Program-made: the position numbers and the translations under genes
From: Thunnus maccoyii
Taxonomy: Eukaryota; Chordata; Actinopteri; Scombriformes; Scombridae
Assembly (NCBI RefSeq): GCF_910596095.1
Contig: NC_056542.1
Location: 27,082,957 to 27,146,956 of the forward strand
Length of the DNA stretch: 64,000 bases
Reading direction: 5' to 3'
The notes under the pieces: model-generated
Told to the model about the DNA's origin: nothing
Databases searched by the model: none
Seen by the model: only the letters and a program-made list of their open reading frames with translations
Part shown: positions 61,651-64,000 of the stretch, in pieces
How the letters are laid out: each line of letters opens with the position of its first letter
Position numbering within the stretch: the stretch's first letter is position 1

Positions 61651-63944
61651 ATGGAGGAAGAGGAGCATACAGACAGAAAGCAGCAACTTGCCATGCTTTA
61701 TCAAAAGCTCAACCAAATAAAAAAGTCTCTCAATGAAGAAAATGGTATGTAGTCCTGTCACTGTAAGGTCTAAACGAATATGTCCTATACTTCATCAAGT
61801 CATCATAACACCTTGCACTTGTTGCAGACGACATCGACAATTTTAACCAGATCATCAGTTCAAACTCACCTGAAGAATGCCTCTCATATTTGATGGACCT
61901 GGAGAAGAAAGGGGACCCTCACTTGGATCGTAACCACCTCACCAGACTCACTGACTCTTACACCAGAGTATTCTCCAATATGCCACTAGGAAAACACTGT
62001 CAAAATGAGAGCTATGCCAGGATGTTGGTCAGATTTGCAGAGCTGAAAGCGTGAGTAACCAAGTTATTACTTGTGTCTCAAGACCTTTGTCCGCTCGTCA
62101 GTAATTCCACCTACATCAGTGAAACTAAAGTGACCATGAGTATCATGATGCAGCTCAAATATCGTGTCATGATTATCTGAGAGGCATTTTGTGTTTAGAA
62201 GATGTGAGGTGGTTGAAATGTCTGTTTGTCTTGTTTTTCTTTTCTTAGAATTCAAGATGTTAAAGAGGCAGAAACCAACTTCAATGTGGCAACATCTCAT
62301 AGCCAGAACTTTGCATTTGTCCACATTGCACATGCACAGTTTGAAAATTCACAAGGTACAGAGATGCACTTTTTGTTGTTCATGTAATTATTACACGTTC
62401 TCGTGACATGTTAACTGGGGTATTTCAGTGTCTCTTATATCACTTTACCAGGCAACACAAAGAGAGCCATTAGTATATTGCATACTGCTATTGAACTGGA
62501 TGCCAAACCAAAGGAACTGCTGGAAGCTGCCCTGCACAGCATGCAGACAGGGAAAACACAACCCTTCTGTTCAGAGGACAAGGAAAATGTGCCACGTTAG
62601 TATTTTTCCATGTTTTATTTCATGGCTGATCACCTATATTTAGTTTACTTAACAGATGTACAGCAGTTATAAAGTCTCAGTTTACTGTTATAATGTAAAA
62701 TTATAACCATATCATTGTCATTTTACATAGTATGTTTTCCCATTTGATTTACATAGTTGTCGCCTTTTCTTTCTGACAGTATTGTCCAACAGCATTGTGC
62801 ACGATTCTGTCAAAAAAGGCTCAGAGTTTCAAAAAGTAAGCAGGATATCAGATGGGACTGGTGACTTGCAGCTCTTCAGTATTTTTGGTTCAGGGTAAGA
62901 ATGAAACAGTAGCTTCCACACTTAATAAGGCTTATGTTTAGTTAGGAAATGTTACATGTTGTGTTGTGTTTCTTCTTTGGCTCTCAGGACCGAGCCCCTT
63001 GGGGGGTCATCAGATGACCAGCTACCGGGATGGAGATCTGCATCTCAACGCAAGAGAGCAGTTGGCTTGGTGAGAGTTGAATTTCTTCCTGCCTGTCTCT
63101 CTATAAAATACTTTTATCATCCACTTTCTCAAAGAGTTCATGAAACTAATTACTTTGAACTTTTGCGTTCCAGCCAGGGAGAGTCCCCATAGTTTCTTTA
63201 TCCATCCCGGAAAAGGATGATGATAATGATGACTACATTAATGGGAGGCCCTCAAAGAGAAATGATTCATCAATCCCCTCCAGTTTGTCCAGGTAATTTT
63301 GGAGACTAATATTTATTTCCAAACATTTTCATGTCAAGGTTTTTCAGCTACAGGCATTTTACCATGACCTTTGCTTAATGTGATTATTTCTTGGTGAATG
63401 CCATACGAGGACAGATGTAGTTCACCAAATGCCACATAAGAAAACGATAATGGTGGAAACACTTTTTTCTGTCTCAAATGGTTTGCTTGATCTAACAATT
63501 GAATACACATTTTGTTCAACATCTGTAGAAAATTCAGTGCTGTGGTTGTTAGGATGTGGTAATATCCTCTTTTTTATATATTTTAAAGCACTGTTTTTGA
63601 GTTGTATCATGCTGCTGAGAAACCACATGGTCCCCCATAAAAACATATTGAATAATGACACTGCTATAGTTTGTTAAGTTGAATTTTGTGACGTTCTAAT
63701 CCCCCAGTTGGCTTGGCATGCTAACTCTTGAGTATCTCAATCAAATGTGTTATCATTCTTTTCCAAGTGTTGTATTGTTTTTGTGGCATCCATTGATGTT
63801 TAATAAGTGAGATTTTACAAAGTGTTGCTGATTTAATTGGTTTAATTGTGTTTTAGGCAAACATCTGGTTCTAGTGTGAGCACAATGTTTGGGTCATCGT
63901 CCTCAAAGAAAATGGCTGTCGACAGACATTTAGTCAATCATCAG
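61651..63944 (+). CDS. ttk: TTK / MPS1 dual-specificity kinase, N-terminal part (gene runs off the right edge)
   Basis: Spindle assembly checkpoint kinase acting at kinetochores on KNL1 and MAD1. Eight coding exons read in frame with GT-AG borders: 61651-61744, 61828-62050, 62249-62355, 62452-62595, 62780-62894, 62988-63069, 63174-63292 and 63857-63944. They give 324 residues; human TTK has 857. Residues about 35-182 form the TPR-like kinetochore-targeting domain. QNESYARMLVRFAELKA matches human QNESFARIQVRFAELKA, and FAFVHIAHAQFENSQGN matches FAFVHISFAQFELSQGN. The following part (about 183-324) is Ser-rich, low-complexity linker, as in the family. The kinase domain is outside the window. 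The ATG is the first base of its exon, directly after the acceptor. Divergent from ebag9, with a non-coding first exon inferred at about 59.35-59.42 kb. Confidence 0.94.
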
Positions 63945-64000
63945 GTTGGTATATTCACACACATCAATCTTGTTTTGGACTACAGTGTCAGAATGCCACA

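Overview
The window is vertebrate nuclear DNA, almost certainly from a teleost fish and probably a percomorph. The genes have introns with GT-AG junctions, codon use is vertebrate, and the intergenic DNA carries long (GT)n and (GA)n microsatellites. It also holds several dispersed repeats that I recognise as common in teleosts: hAT-type elements with 8-bp target duplications, L2-like LINE remnants, and short SINE/MITE-like elements. I see no bacterial, phage, CRISPR or plasmid content.

Four protein-coding genes can be read exon by exon. gdf6 (minus strand, coding exons 28413-29398 and 33870-34230) encodes a complete 448-residue BMP/GDF ligand. sybu (syntabulin, plus strand, seven coding exons 41821-48921) encodes a complete 673-residue kinesin-1 cargo adaptor. 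ebag9 (minus strand, six coding exons 53663-57859) encodes a complete 213-residue Golgi membrane protein. ttk/mps1 (plus strand) enters the window with its first eight coding exons (61651-63944, 324 residues). Its kinase domain lies beyond the right edge.

Layout: 1 to about 27 kb is a gene-poor flank 3' of gdf6, with microsatellites, hAT and other repeats, and some unique stretches that could be regulatory. About 27-34.5 kb is gdf6 with one 4.5-kb intron. 34.6-41.8 kb is the head-to-head interval between gdf6 and sybu, including a possible GC-rich 5' exon of sybu near 37.6-37.8 kb. sybu and ebag9 point tail to tail, as in human 8q23, with about 1.9 kb of repeat-rich DNA between their inferred poly(A) sites. 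ebag9 and ttk are head to head, and the DNA between them and in ttk intron 1 is packed with short repeats.

The genes do not form an operon or one pathway. gdf6 and sybu both have known roles in early fish embryos: gdf6a/radar in dorsal-ventral and eye patterning, and sybu/tokkaebi in maternal transport of dorsal determinants. Their adjacency is therefore notable, but I do not claim functional coupling. I found no convincing undescribed multi-gene system. The most useful leads are a possible LC8-type motif in syntabulin, a CCAAT/TTTGAA cell-cycle promoter layout at ttk, a histidine-rich run in the GDF6 prodomain, Pumilio-type sites in the possible distal gdf6 3' UTR, and nested hAT insertions with readable target duplications.
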